A stretch of 64,000 nt of DNA from Paenibacillus sp. PL2-23 (GCF_040834005.1 NZ_CP162129.1:1531501-1595500); one strand, 5' to 3'; shown: positions 51,757 through 60,930, numbered from the stretch's first letter. A program made the numbers and translations. The notes: generated from the letters alone by a model not told the origin.

Positions 51757-52386
51757 ATGAGCAGCATGCTGAAAGAATTACTGGAGCACAAGATTGTAGC
51801 GATACTAAGGGGCATTGAAGACAGCCGCGCCGACGACACAGCCAAGGCGCTGATCGAAGGCGGCATCAGGCTGATGGAAATTACGATGAATACGGAGGGC
51901 GCGGCGGCGATGATCTGCCGCTGGCGCGAGAGATTCGGGGATGCGGCCCGCATCGGTGCGGGGACGGTTATCGACGTAGAAGCCGCCCAGCAAGCGGTCG
52001 CTGCCGGTGCGGAGTTTCTGATCTCGCCGAATCTCGATGAGGCGGTCATAGCGTACGGCAAGGAGCGCGGCATTGCGGTATGGCCCGGCGTTATGACGCC
52101 AACGGAAATTGTGAAGGCGGTTAAGGCTGGAGCGGACGCGGTGAAGCTGTTTCCGATGGGGACGCTTGGTGTTAACTATTTGAAGGAGCTTCGCGGACCG
52201 CTTCAGGATGTTCCGTTCCTGGCTACAGGCGGCGTGGATCTGCACAACATTGGGGAGTATTTCCGCGCGGGTGCAAATGCGGTCGGCATGGGCGGCAAGC
52301 TGGTCAATTTGGATTGGGTGAAGGAGGGACGCTTCGATTTGGTGGCGGAGCGTGCTAGAGCTTTTGTTGACGCGGTGCGAGAGTAG
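51757..52386 (+). CDS. eda: KDPG/KHG aldolase
   Basis: Cleaves 2-keto-3-deoxy-6-phosphogluconate (and 4-hydroxy-2-oxoglutarate) to pyruvate plus aldehyde in the Entner-Doudoroff and hexuronate pathways. 209 residues. LMEITMNTEGA carries the catalytic Glu (E41), GAGTV the phosphate loop, and GADAVKLFPMG the Schiff-base Lys (K130). AAGGGGAG lies 8 nt before the ATG. No hexuronate genes are adjacent. It follows mutY by 44 nt. Confidence 0.93.
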   Translation: MSSMLKELLEHKIVAILRGIEDSRADDTAKALIEGGIRLMEITMNTEGAAAMICRWRERFGDAARIGAGTVIDVEAAQQAVAAGAEFLISPNLDEAVIAYGKERGIAVWPGVMTPTEIVKAVKAGADAVKLFPMGTLGVNYLKELRGPLQDVPFLATGGVDLHNIGEYFRAGANAVGMGGKLVNLDWVKEGRFDLVAERARAFVDAVRE

Positions 52387-52533
52387 ATAATCAGCGCCTT
52401 ATTCCCGGCATTTTTTGAGTATACAAGCATAGGATGTTAGGAATAGGCGCGGCATTCCGGCGGCCGCTTGAAGCTGCCAGAAGCCGCAGCCGACCGTATG
52501 GCGGATGACTCCGTTAGCTTGGGGGAGGAACGA

Positions 52534-53724
52534 ATGCGAAAAGGATGGGTCACGCTGTTGCTGCTAGCTATCATCATTGCGGGGGCATACAGCTTGAACA
52601 AACAGATTAACGTGTTCCCTACGATCGTCAGCACTGAGGTAGCTGTGCAATCGGCCGAAGGGGGCGCCGAGCCTGTGAAGGAAGGGGTCAGCGCGGGAGA
52701 GGCGGAGGTGAGCGAGCGTCCTTACGGCAAGCTGGAGCAGGACCTTGCGGCCGGCTTCAAGGAGCGCTCCGAGCGATTCACCGCCACTTATGTTGGAGAC
52801 AAGTCCGAGCTGTCGGAGCATATGACGTCTATTATTCGCGAGGCGCTTACCTATGACGACTACTCCGCTTATATTCTGGAATCCTATTTGTATACGATCA
52901 GAAGCTGGGGCAGCAAGTCGACCATCACTGTAGAAGCGCGATATCGCGAATCGCTGGAGGAGACGGCGGAGGTTGACCGTGTGGTGGAGGAAGCGCTGGC
53001 TCAGCTTCTAAAGCCCGGCATGAACGAGCACGAGAAGGTCAAAGCGATTCATGATTGGATTGTCACACGCGTCGAATACGATCAGTCGCTAAGCTATTAT
53101 ACGGCCTACGATGCGGCAGTCTTGGGCAAGGCGGTCTGTCAAGGGTATTCCTTGCTTGGCTATCGGATGCTGGAGCAGGCAGGCATACCTGTTCGAATCG
53201 CGGAGGGTACCGTCGATACGGGAGAGCATGCCTGGAACATGGTGCGTCTGGACGGCCAATGGTACCATCTTGATCTGACCTGGGACGATCCTGTAGGAGC
53301 GGAGGATGATCGGATCAGATATACCTATTACCTGAAGACCGACGAGGAGCTGCGAGCCGATCATAGCTGGACCCGGACATATCCAGAGGCTTCGGTGAGC
53401 TATGCGGACACGCTGGCTGGCCTGGCGGCGGAGGACGCAGGTGAAGCGGACCGGTTCGCCAAGCTGAAGCTGTCGCTTGGCCTTCATTGGCTGGACGCTG
53501 AGCATACGGTTACGGACGGCTCGGCTCTGAAGGCAAAGATTCAATCGGCCGTTCGAGCTCGCACCACTCATCTGGCGTTCCGTTATAAGCAGGGGGATGA
53601 CTTTCCGGAGCAGCTCAAAGCCGCGTTCAAGGATGTAGGAGCGGCGGTGGGCTATCGGGCGAGCTATGAGAAATATGGGAGCGATAACTCGCTGCTCGTT
53701 AATGTGCATCTGAATTATCCGTAA
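52534..53724 (+). CDS. Membrane-anchored transglutaminase-like protein
   Basis: A 396-residue protein with an N-terminal membrane anchor (WVTLLLLAIIIAGAYSL) and an extracellular transglutaminase-like core. The cysteine-protease-type triad is complete: C202 in GKAVCQGYSLL, H232 in TGEHAWNMV and D247 in YHLDLTWDD. Such bacterial proteins are thought to act as peptidases or cross-linkers at the surface, sometimes linked to spore or wall assembly. GGGGGAGGA precedes the ATG; a start 66 nt upstream has no site. The last 90 residues form an unrecognised domain. Confidence 0.88.
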   Translation: MRKGWVTLLLLAIIIAGAYSLNKQINVFPTIVSTEVAVQSAEGGAEPVKEGVSAGEAEVSERPYGKLEQDLAAGFKERSERFTATYVGDKSELSEHMTSIIREALTYDDYSAYILESYLYTIRSWGSKSTITVEARYRESLEETAEVDRVVEEALAQLLKPGMNEHEKVKAIHDWIVTRVEYDQSLSYYTAYDAAVLGKAVCQGYSLLGYRMLEQAGIPVRIAEGTVDTGEHAWNMVRLDGQWYHLDLTWDDPVGAEDDRIRYTYYLKTDEELRADHSWTRTYPEASVSYADTLAGLAAEDAGEADRFAKLKLSLGLHWLDAEHTVTDGSALKAKIQSAVRARTTHLAFRYKQGDDFPEQLKAAFKDVGAAVGYRASYEKYGSDNSLLVNVHLNYP

Positions 53725-53730
53725 TAGAGA

Positions 53731-53784
53731 GGAAGCCCGCATAGCCGCGAGGTCCAATGGGACCACGCGTCTGCGCGGGCTTCT
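53731..53784. terminator. Bidirectional terminator between convergent genes
   Basis: GAAGCCCGC pairs with GCGGGCTTC; inside, CGCGAGGTCC pairs with GGACCACGCG around AATG. Serves both the transglutaminase-like and CvfC-like genes. Confidence 0.8.
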
Positions 53785-53788
53785 GTCG

Positions 53789-54934
53789 TTATGAATGGGA
53801 TTGGCGTGCTGCCGTCATCTGCTGCCAGACCGTGCCCGCAGCCTCCTCGCCGCTCCTGATCCTCTCCAAAGCGATCTGGGCTTGAAGCTGAATCTCGAAC
53901 TCACTGTCTCTGGTCGCCTCCTGGAGCGCTTCGATCGCCGACTCGTCTCCAATTTCGTACAGGTATCGGGCTGCTCTCCAGCGCACAAGCTTGTTTTTGT
54001 CCTTCAGCGCTTCTATCATCGGCCCGATCGCCGAGGGATCGCCCATATCGGATAATGTATCGCCGGCGGTCCTTCGAACAGAGGAAGAGCGGTCCTTCAG
54101 CGCTTCGAACAGGAGCGGCAGCGCTTCCGGTGAACGAAGATCGCCCAGGTAGACGACGGCAAGCCTCCGAATAGAGGCATTCTCGTCGCGCAGAGCGCGG
54201 GCAAGAAGAGGAATGCCCTCCGGCGCGCTTGTGTAACGCTCCAGCGCCGCGTAGCGAGCCTGCCAATCCTCCGACTGGAACTGCCGTTCCGTCTCTTCCA
54301 GTGTCAAAGGCGATGGTCTTGGCGCCGGGGGTGCAGCTTGCTCACCAGGGCCGGCCGCAAGCGATGCTTCGATTAGAGAGGCAAGTCGCTCCTCTGTATA
54401 GGTCGCGTCAAGCTCGCGAACAATTTCCTCCGCGATTTCCTCAGGCTCGCCATATCTCACGCCGAATTCCTCCAGCTTGCGTTCCCGGATCATGCTGGAG
54501 CCAGCAGCGGCTGTTACGGCTTCGGCGAATTTGGACGGAAGAGCGGAGCGCACCTCGCCATCGTTCATACGGACCCGAACCTGCATGGGAATGCCCCGGA
54601 ACATCTGCACGAGCACCTGCGCCTCGCCGAAGCCCGCGTTCATTCCCCCTGCCGCCGCCGGGGCGTCGTTCCCTTCCCCTCCTTGAAGCAGCGTTCGGGC
54701 ATCTCCCAGAATGCGGGCCCAGTCTGCGCCCGGCTTGCGATCGAGAGCGATGAAGTCAGCGGTGCGGAACAGGCTTCGTACGCCTTCAATTGCCAGCAGG
54801 CTTTTGAGAGGCTCGGGCGCGCTTTCGGCATCCGCCGTTAGATAGGTATGGCGGCGTCCACGCGGCAGTGTTTCGTCGACGTTTAATTTCATCGAGTTGG
54901 GACTTGGTGTAGGTTCTATGGAGATCAGTTTCAT
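53789..54934 (-). CDS. CvfC/YpgR-like protein: NifU-N domain plus HEAT repeats
   Basis: A 381-residue protein of the conserved virulence factor C family. Residues 1-90 form a NifU/Nfu N-terminal domain (ISIEPTPSPNSMKLNVDETL, AIEGVRSLFRTADFIALDR). A central region (about 110-200) is typical of the family. From 215 to 370 there are four or five HEAT-type helical repeats, for example RRLAVVYLGDLRSPEALPLL and VRWRAARYLYEIGDESAIEAL. Members are linked to iron-sulfur or stress functions; the biochemistry is unsettled. CAGGAGG precedes the ATG. Confidence 0.9.
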   Translation of the reverse strand: MKLISIEPTPSPNSMKLNVDETLPRGRRHTYLTADAESAPEPLKSLLAIEGVRSLFRTADFIALDRKPGADWARILGDARTLLQGGEGNDAPAAAGGMNAGFGEAQVLVQMFRGIPMQVRVRMNDGEVRSALPSKFAEAVTAAAGSSMIRERKLEEFGVRYGEPEEIAEEIVRELDATYTEERLASLIEASLAAGPGEQAAPPAPRPSPLTLEETERQFQSEDWQARYAALERYTSAPEGIPLLARALRDENASIRRLAVVYLGDLRSPEALPLLFEALKDRSSSVRRTAGDTLSDMGDPSAIGPMIEALKDKNKLVRWRAARYLYEIGDESAIEALQEATRDSEFEIQLQAQIALERIRSGEEAAGTVWQQMTAARQSHS

Positions 54935-55019
54935 GAGTGTTTGCCTCCTGTCTTAAGAAATTTGCCATTGTCGTATGCTTTAAGTGCGAGTTCAAAAAGT
55001 CCAGTTTTCAGCACCAGAG

Positions 55020-55245
55020 TTCATGCTTACGATGCTGCGTTTTTTTCAAAAACGCTGTAGAAGATCGATTGAAGCTAGGAAGTGAGGAGCGGTACACGTT
55101 TTCGGAGAAAACGACATCGTAAGCATCCTCTTAGTGGAGCTACGTGAGCACCTTAAAGGTTTCTGAAAGAAACCTGCTTCGTAAGCATAAGCTTGTTTCC
55201 GGAGGAAACACACTTCGTAAGCATACGCTTGTTCCGGCTGAAACC
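55020..55245. repeat. Hairpin repeat family with conserved CGTAAGCAT tag
   Basis: Perfect hairpins lie at 55037-55055 (GCGTTTTT/AAAAACGC), 55098-55114 (CGTTTTC/GAAAACG), 55157-55175 (AGGTTTC/GAAACCT) and 55195-55209 (GTTTCC/GGAAAC). CGTAAGCAT follows three of them (55118, 55179, 55215) and its inverse precedes the first. The last two units are 36 bp apart. The rest of the 630-bp gap between the CvfC-like gene and the MBL gene (to 55562) shows a palindrome AAGAATTTAAATTCTT near 55415 but no gene. Confidence 0.8.
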
Positions 55246-55562
55246 GGGCCCCGCGAAAGTAATCGGAATAAGCTTCGAAGCTCCCCTTCACTTTCGTGGG
55301 TATCAAGAGATATTCGATGCCGAGTATGCTTCCTGATTGGCCTCGTGATGATAAAACCTATTTCGAGGCCTTTCATTGATGAGCGACCGCATTTAAAGGT
55401 AGGTTTTATCGCCAATAAGAATTTAAATTCTTATGTGGGCAAAAGTGGGCTTTTTGAACAACCTCTTTAACTATACCATGTCAGCTGCGGATAATCCCAA
55501 TAATCAGCACAGACGTCACCTCGCCGCGAGTAAACTGATTGTAGCGGGGCGATTTGCAATAC

Positions 55563-56720
55563 ATGCCAATCCCTTGGTATCTTAATGATAAGTCGAACTC
55601 GGATGGGGAGGGGAAGCTGGACTTGAGATTTAGAAGATTTGTCAACCAAGATCAGGTACAACAGCATAATTCCTTTAAGCAATTCCAGAGATGGCGTCAA
55701 GAACGACTCCGGAAGCTGAGGCAGAAGGATTATTCCTATATAGTTCCCAGTGTTGAACCCGATCTGGCGTTTCTGTCGGAGAACAGGGGATTGCCGGCCA
55801 TTACATGGATCGGGCATTCCACCTTCCTGCTCCAGATTGGCGGGCTGAATATTGTGACGGACCCCGTATGGTCGGGGCAGATGGCGTTCCAGAAGCGTCT
55901 GTCAGCACCAGGCATTCCAATCGACAGAATGCCGCCGGTTGATGTCGTGCTGGTGTCGCATTCGCATTATGATCATCTCAGCATAGCGTCGCTCCGAAGA
56001 CTGACGGGGGCCAAGCGGCTGCTGGTACCGGCAGGACTGAGCGCGAAGCTGCGGCTGAAGGGCTTCTCGAACATTCAGGAGTTTGAATGGTGGGAGACGA
56101 CGCTTGTGAATGGCGTTGCCTTCACATTCGTGCCCTCGCAGCATTGGACCAGACGGAATCCTTGGGACACGAACAGCTCTCATTGGGGCGGCTGGATTAT
56201 TGAGCCGCCAGGCGCGTCTGCCGCCTCCTGGGCGGATGCCTATTCGCAGGATCAAGGCGGGAAGTCGATCAATGAAGCTGCGGCATCTGCCCAGGCCGCA
56301 GCTGGCCAGCCTTCCGCGAGTGCCTCAAAGCCAAGCTCGCGCAGACCGCTTGTATCGAGCTCCCCTACCCTCTACTTCGCTGGGGACAGCGGATATTTCC
56401 GGGGCTTCAAGGAAATTGGCAGCCGGTTCCGTATCGATGTTGCTCTAATGCCGATTGGCGCTTATGAGCCGGAATGGTTCATGGGGCCGCAGCATGTTAC
56501 GCCGGAAGAATCGCTTCAGGCATTCCAGGACATCGGGGCCGAATGGTTTGTTCCGATGCACTACGGCACGTTCAAGCTGGCGGACGATACGCCGAAGGAA
56601 GCGCTGGACCGGCTTGAACAAGGCAGAAAGCAAAGCGGCATAGAGGAGGAGCGCGTCGTTGTGCTGCCGCTTGGGGAGACGTGGAGACTGGCGGAATGGC
56701 CGACTGATCAACCTCTATAG
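55563..56720 (+). CDS. MBL-fold metal-dependent hydrolase (NAPE-PLD/UlaG-like)
   Basis: A 385-residue cytoplasmic hydrolase. The metal motif is SHSHYDHLS (H133, H135, D137, H138). TWIGHSTFLLQIGGLNIVTDPVWS precedes it in two parts (TWIGHSTFLLQI, then VTDPVWS), and LYFAGDSGYF and FVPMHYGTFKL supply later ligands. The order resembles NAPE-phospholipase-D-like and UlaG-like lactonases. An Ala/Ser/Gln-rich insertion of about 45 residues interrupts the core near 225-270. The ATG is preferred to a TTG 9 nt upstream; the ribosome site is weak. Confidence 0.87.
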   Translation: MPIPWYLNDKSNSDGEGKLDLRFRRFVNQDQVQQHNSFKQFQRWRQERLRKLRQKDYSYIVPSVEPDLAFLSENRGLPAITWIGHSTFLLQIGGLNIVTDPVWSGQMAFQKRLSAPGIPIDRMPPVDVVLVSHSHYDHLSIASLRRLTGAKRLLVPAGLSAKLRLKGFSNIQEFEWWETTLVNGVAFTFVPSQHWTRRNPWDTNSSHWGGWIIEPPGASAASWADAYSQDQGGKSINEAAASAQAAAGQPSASASKPSSRRPLVSSSPTLYFAGDSGYFRGFKEIGSRFRIDVALMPIGAYEPEWFMGPQHVTPEESLQAFQDIGAEWFVPMHYGTFKLADDTPKEALDRLEQGRKQSGIEEERVVVLPLGETWRLAEWPTDQPL

Positions 56721-56793
56721 GATGTACGTATCCTCATATAGACGATATACTTTCATTATCAACCATATAGCATTCATTCCAGGAGGAACGTTC

Positions 56794-57861
56794 ATGACAG
56801 AGAAGAAGATACAAGTCGGCATTATCGGAGCGGGAGCGATTGGCAACGTTCATATGAGGACGTTGGCTGGGATTGACGACATGGAGACAACAGCGGTGAC
56901 GGATGCTTCTTTGCCGCTTGCTCAGCAAAGAGCGGAGGAGCATGGCATCGGCAGGGTTCACGAATCGCCGCAAGCTCTCCTTGAGGATGAGACGATTGAT
57001 GCCGTCATTATCGGCGTGCCGAACCAGTATCATGCGGCGCTTGCGATTGAGGCGCTGAGAAGAGGCAAGCATGTCCTGCTGGAGAAGCCGATGGCCATTG
57101 ATTCCGTGGCAGCCCAGGCCATCTTCGAGGCAGCAGGGGAATCCGGCCGAATTCTGATGATGTCTCACCAAATGCGCTGGCAGGGTCTCAGCCGAGCTGT
57201 GAAGGCAAGAATCGAGAACGGCGACATGGGCCGAATCTACAACGCCAAGGCAGGCTGGCTGCGGAAGAAGGGCATTCCAGGCTGGGGCTCCTGGTTCACG
57301 CGCAAGGATCAATCCGGAGGCGGCCCTCTCATCGATATCGGCGTGCATATGCTGGACTTGTCCCTTTATTTGATGGGCAATCCGAAGCCGATTACCGTAT
57401 TCGGCTCCACCTACGCGGAGTTTGGACCTAACAAGGAAGGCATCGGTACCTGGGGTACGCCGAACTGGGACGGCTATTACGACGTCGAGGATCTTGCGTC
57501 CGCGCTGATTAAGCTAGATAACGGCGCTACGCTGTCGCTGGAGGTCAGTTGGGCGGCGCATGCAGCAGGCTTGCCGGAGGCGCCGTTTATTTATCTCATG
57601 GGCACCAAAGGCGGAATTTCGATTGTAGGGGAACGGGCGACGTACGTCACCTATCAGGATAATGAGGTCGTCGAGACGGAAATCGTGCCCCTGGAGGGCG
57701 AAGAGGAACGGATTCTCATGTTCCGCCACTTTGCGGAATGTATCCGCGAGCACAAGACGCCTATCTCCTCAGCTTTGACCGGCTATACGAACAACCGCAT
57801 TCTCGACGCGATCTATGAATCCTCGAGAACGGGCAACGAAGTGAAGCTAAGCTGGAGCTAG
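56794..57861 (+). CDS. Gfo/Idh/MocA-family oxidoreductase
   Basis: A 355-residue NAD(P)-dependent sugar or inositol dehydrogenase. The Rossmann motif GIIGAGAIGNVHMRTL opens the protein, followed by the cofactor-lysine motif HVLLEKPMA near residue 90. The C-terminal half has GGGPLIDIGVHMLDL with the catalytic-type Asp/His pair. AGGAGGAA lies 7 nt before the ATG. It is 73 nt after the MBL gene and ends before a terminator. Substrate unknown. Confidence 0.92.
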   Translation: MTEKKIQVGIIGAGAIGNVHMRTLAGIDDMETTAVTDASLPLAQQRAEEHGIGRVHESPQALLEDETIDAVIIGVPNQYHAALAIEALRRGKHVLLEKPMAIDSVAAQAIFEAAGESGRILMMSHQMRWQGLSRAVKARIENGDMGRIYNAKAGWLRKKGIPGWGSWFTRKDQSGGGPLIDIGVHMLDLSLYLMGNPKPITVFGSTYAEFGPNKEGIGTWGTPNWDGYYDVEDLASALIKLDNGATLSLEVSWAAHAAGLPEAPFIYLMGTKGGISIVGERATYVTYQDNEVVETEIVPLEGEEERILMFRHFAECIREHKTPISSALTGYTNNRILDAIYESSRTGNEVKLSWS

Positions 57862-57879
57862 CCAGGCATTAAGCAGCAA

Positions 57880-57930
57880 CGCCACCTCCCTTGAATCAGC
57901 GCGCCAACGTTGCTTGAGGGAGGTTTTTTG
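57880..57930 (+). terminator. Rho-independent terminator after the Gfo/Idh/MocA gene
   Basis: ACCTCCCTT pairs with GAGGGAGGT across a loop that can itself pair, followed by TTTTTT. Confidence 0.85.
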
Positions 57931-57971
57931 GCGGGCAACGCCCGAAACATGAGGAGAAACCAAACATTCTG

Positions 57972-57980
57972 TGCTATAAT
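57972..57980 (+). promoter_or_regulatory. Extended -10 promoter of the ABC-F gene
   Basis: TGCTATAAT is a perfect extended -10 (TGnTATAAT), 47 nt before the start codon. No -35 is needed or seen. Confidence 0.65.
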
Positions 57981-58026
57981 GGTTCGAGAAAATGCGATTT
58001 TGTAGTGAAGGACGGGATTAAATACT

Positions 58027-59646
58027 ATGATTAGCACAAGTGGCATAACGCTTCGTTACGGGAAGCGCGCGCTTTTTGAAGATGTGAATATTAAGTTTAC
58101 GCCGGGCAACTGCTACGGTCTGATCGGTGCGAACGGCGCCGGCAAATCAACCTTCCTGAAAATTTTGTCCGGAGAAGTGGAGCAGACCTCCGGAGAGGTT
58201 CATATTACGCCGGGCGAGCGTCTGGCCGTATTGAAGCAGAACCATTATGAATACGACCAGTTCAAGGTGCTGGAGACGGTCATTATGGGCCACAAGAAGC
58301 TGTACGAGGTCATGAAGGAGAAGGACGCCATCTACACCAAAGCGGATTTCACCGATGAAGACGGTATGCGCGCGGGCGAGCTGGAGGCTGAGTTTGCGGA
58401 CATGAACGGCTGGGAAGCGGAGTCCGAAGCCGCAGAGATGCTGAATGGCCTTGGCATCGGCACGGAGCTGCACGACAAGCTGATGGCGGATCTGGGCGGC
58501 AATGAGAAGGTTCGCGTTCTGCTTGCGCAGGCTTTGTTCGGATCGCCGCAAATTCTGCTCCTCGACGAGCCTACGAACCATTTGGACATTGAATCTATCC
58601 GCTGGCTGGAGGACTTCCTCTCCAGATATGAAGGCACCGTTATTGTAGTCAGCCATGACCGTCACTTCCTGAACCAGGTATGTACCCATATCGCCGATAT
58701 CGACTTTGGCAAAATTCAGATGTACGTGGGCAACTACGACTTCTGGTACGAGTCCAGCCAACTGGCGCTGTCTCTTATGCGCTCCGAGAACAAGAAGAAG
58801 GAAGACAAGATCAAGGAGCTGCAGGCGTTCATCCAGCGCTTCAGCGCGAACAAATCCAAGTCCAAGCAGGCGACTTCCCGGAAGAAGCTCCTGGACAAGA
58901 TTACGCTGGACGACATTCGTCCTTCCAACCGCAAATATCCGTTTATTCTGTTCAAGGGCGAGCGCGAGGCGGGCAAGCAGCTGCTGCTCGTTGAAGGCTT
59001 GACGAAGTCCATCGAGGGCGACAAGATTATCGATAATCTGACGATCACCATCAACAAAGGCGACAAGGTTGCGTTTGTTGGGCCGAACAGCCTGCCGAAG
59101 ACAACGTTCTTCCAGCTGCTGGCCGGCGAGCTGGAGCCGGATGCGGGCACGTATTCGTGGGGCGTTACGACAACACGCGCGTATTTCCCCAAGGACAACT
59201 CCAAATATTTTGAAGGTGTAGAGCTTAACCTGGTGGATTGGCTGCGCCAATACTCCAAGGACCCGGATGAGACGTTCCTGCGCGGCTTCCTCGGACGTAT
59301 GCTGTTCTCCGGCGATGACGCCATGAAGAAAGCAAGCGTGCTGTCCGGCGGGGAGAAGGTTCGCTGCATGCTGTCGAAGATGATGCTGGAGGGCGCGAAC
59401 GTGTTCATCCTGGATGAGCCGACGAACCATCTTGATTTGGAGTCTATCACAGCCCTTAACAACGGCTTGATCGATACGGACTGCACGATTCTGTTCACCT
59501 CGCATGACCATCAGTTCGTGCAGACAATTGCCAACCGCATAATTGAAATTACGCCAAACGGCGTGATTGATCGGATGATGACATACGACGAATATCTTGA
59601 AAGCGCCGAAATCAAAGAAATCCGCGAGCGTATGTACGCCGTATAG
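58027..59646 (+). CDS. ABC-F ATPase (YkpA/YbiT-like)
   Basis: A 539-residue soluble protein with two ABC ATPase domains and no membrane helices; relatives act on the ribosome. NBD1 has Walker A GANGAGKST, Walker B ILLLDEPTNHLD, and an altered signature LGGNEK. NBD2 has an altered Walker A GPNSLPKTT, signature LSGGEK and Walker B VFILDEPTNHLD. The interdomain linker with KKKEDKIKELQAF and SKSKQATSRKK lies near 255-300. The altered Walker A of NBD2 and altered signature of NBD1 belong to the same composite site, so one ATP site may be degenerate. The length matches Bacillus YkpA. The closest role in translation or stress is inferred. Confidence 0.94.
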   Translation: MISTSGITLRYGKRALFEDVNIKFTPGNCYGLIGANGAGKSTFLKILSGEVEQTSGEVHITPGERLAVLKQNHYEYDQFKVLETVIMGHKKLYEVMKEKDAIYTKADFTDEDGMRAGELEAEFADMNGWEAESEAAEMLNGLGIGTELHDKLMADLGGNEKVRVLLAQALFGSPQILLLDEPTNHLDIESIRWLEDFLSRYEGTVIVVSHDRHFLNQVCTHIADIDFGKIQMYVGNYDFWYESSQLALSLMRSENKKKEDKIKELQAFIQRFSANKSKSKQATSRKKLLDKITLDDIRPSNRKYPFILFKGEREAGKQLLLVEGLTKSIEGDKIIDNLTITINKGDKVAFVGPNSLPKTTFFQLLAGELEPDAGTYSWGVTTTRAYFPKDNSKYFEGVELNLVDWLRQYSKDPDETFLRGFLGRMLFSGDDAMKKASVLSGGEKVRCMLSKMMLEGANVFILDEPTNHLDLESITALNNGLIDTDCTILFTSHDHQFVQTIANRIIEITPNGVIDRMMTYDEYLESAEIKEIRERMYAV

Positions 59647-59658
59647 TAAGCGCACAAT

Positions 59659-59700
59659 AACCGTCTTAGGAGCTTCCTGGAGCCCAAGGCGGTTTTTGTT
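59659..59700 (+). terminator. Terminator after the ABC-F gene
   Basis: AACCGTCTT pairs with AAGGCGGTT with one G-T pair, followed by TTTTGTTT. Confidence 0.75.
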
Positions 59701-59847
59701 TGCGGACAAGAGAGCGGATTTGGCGGATGTCCCACTCTTTTGCCTGCATGCACAAAAGTGCGTACCGGGTCAACACTGTTTCTCTAGACCCACACGGATA
59801 CGATCGGGTATGATACCAAGAGATGTTCGCTGGCAGGAGGGTATGTT

Positions 59848-60735
59848 TTGACACAATATGATGACATTAAACAAGGCGAGAAGGGCGCATGGGTCAGTAT
59901 CGCCGCTTATATCGTATTATCCGCGCTCAAGCTGGGGGCCGGCTACTGGTTTGTATCGGGCGCCCTCGTCGCGGACGGCTACAATAACTTAACGGATATT
60001 GTCGCCTCGCTGGCAGTATTAATTGGACTGCGTATTTCGCAGAAGCCGCCGGATAAGGATCATCCTTACGGCCATTTCCGAGCGGAGACGATAGCGGCGC
60101 TAATCGCCTCCTTCATCATGGCCAGCGTCGGCCTGCAGGTGCTTATATCCGCTGTCAGATCTCTTGCGTCAGGTGAGCATGGCACGCCGAATCTGATTAC
60201 GGCCTGGGTGGCGCTGTTCTCCTCCGTGTGTATGGGCGCCGTCTATCTGTACAACAGCCGCTTGGCCAAGCGGATTAACAATCAGGCTTTGATGGCGGCA
60301 GCGAAGGATAATTTGTCCGACGCGTTAGTCAGTACAGGCGCAGCGGTAGGCATCATCGGAGCGCAGTTCGGAATGCCATGGCTGGATCCCGTGGCAGCCT
60401 TTGCCGTGGGCATTATTATTTGCAAGACGGCATGGAGCATATTTTACAGCTCGACGCACGCGCTGACGGACGGCTTCGACGAAAAGGAGCTCAAGACGTT
60501 CCAGTCCACCATCGAGGGAACGAAGGGCGTCAGAACGATCAAGGACATCAAGGCCCGCGTGCACGGCAGCAATGTGCTGGTAGATGTCATTATTCAAGTG
60601 GATCCCGGCTTGTCCCTGATTGAGAGCCATCAAATCGCTGACGATATCGAGCGAAGACTCGGCCGCAAGCATAATATTATGGGGGTTCATGTTCATGTAG
60701 AGCCGTTGGACGGCGCTGGTAAATGTCACCATTAG
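59848..60735 (+). CDS. Cation diffusion facilitator (CDF) metal exporter
   Basis: A 295-residue efflux protein for zinc, cobalt, manganese or iron. Five or six membrane segments. DGYNNLTD in the second segment and DNLSDALVS in the fifth form the transport-site motifs, with KDHPYGHFRAE between. The C-terminal cytoplasmic ferredoxin-like domain (about 210-290) has VLVDVIIQVDPGLSLIESH and NIMGVHVHVEP. TTG start with AGGAGG 7 nt upstream. It stands alone with a terminator about 130 nt downstream. Metal not predictable from the motif alone. Confidence 0.93.
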   Translation: MTQYDDIKQGEKGAWVSIAAYIVLSALKLGAGYWFVSGALVADGYNNLTDIVASLAVLIGLRISQKPPDKDHPYGHFRAETIAALIASFIMASVGLQVLISAVRSLASGEHGTPNLITAWVALFSSVCMGAVYLYNSRLAKRINNQALMAAAKDNLSDALVSTGAAVGIIGAQFGMPWLDPVAAFAVGIIICKTAWSIFYSSTHALTDGFDEKELKTFQSTIEGTKGVRTIKDIKARVHGSNVLVDVIIQVDPGLSLIESHQIADDIERRLGRKHNIMGVHVHVEPLDGAGKCHH

Positions 60736-60866
60736 AATAGTCCTGTATCCAAAATGGTTCTATAGTCCTATTTTCGAATGAGACACCTCTCATTTTTTGT
60801 CCGTGTGAATCGCTTTCAGTGATTCAAGCGGCTGTAAGCAAAGCTTGCTTCCAATGATGGCACAAG

Positions 60867-60896
60867 AAGGCATCTCCCCCGCGGAGATGCCTTTTA
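60867..60896 (+). terminator. Rho-independent terminator in the CDF-NlpC gap
   Basis: AAGGCATCTCC pairs perfectly with GGAGATGCCTT around CCCGC, then TTTATT. It lies about 130 nt after the CDF stop. The 320-bp gap also has a 9-bp hairpin at 60931-60960; no riboswitch class was recognised. Confidence 0.8.
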
Positions 60897-60930
60897 TTAA
60901 TATTCTCTCAGCAAGAAGGATACGTCTTTT

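Noticed and set aside
55046..55470. Overlapping open frames on both strands in the hairpin repeat region
   Set aside because: They read through palindromic repeats; composition is unlike real proteins and no start site is credible.
58147..59709. Minus-strand frame of 520 codons opposite the ABC-F gene
   Set aside because: Antisense shadow of a clear two-domain ATPase; no family features.
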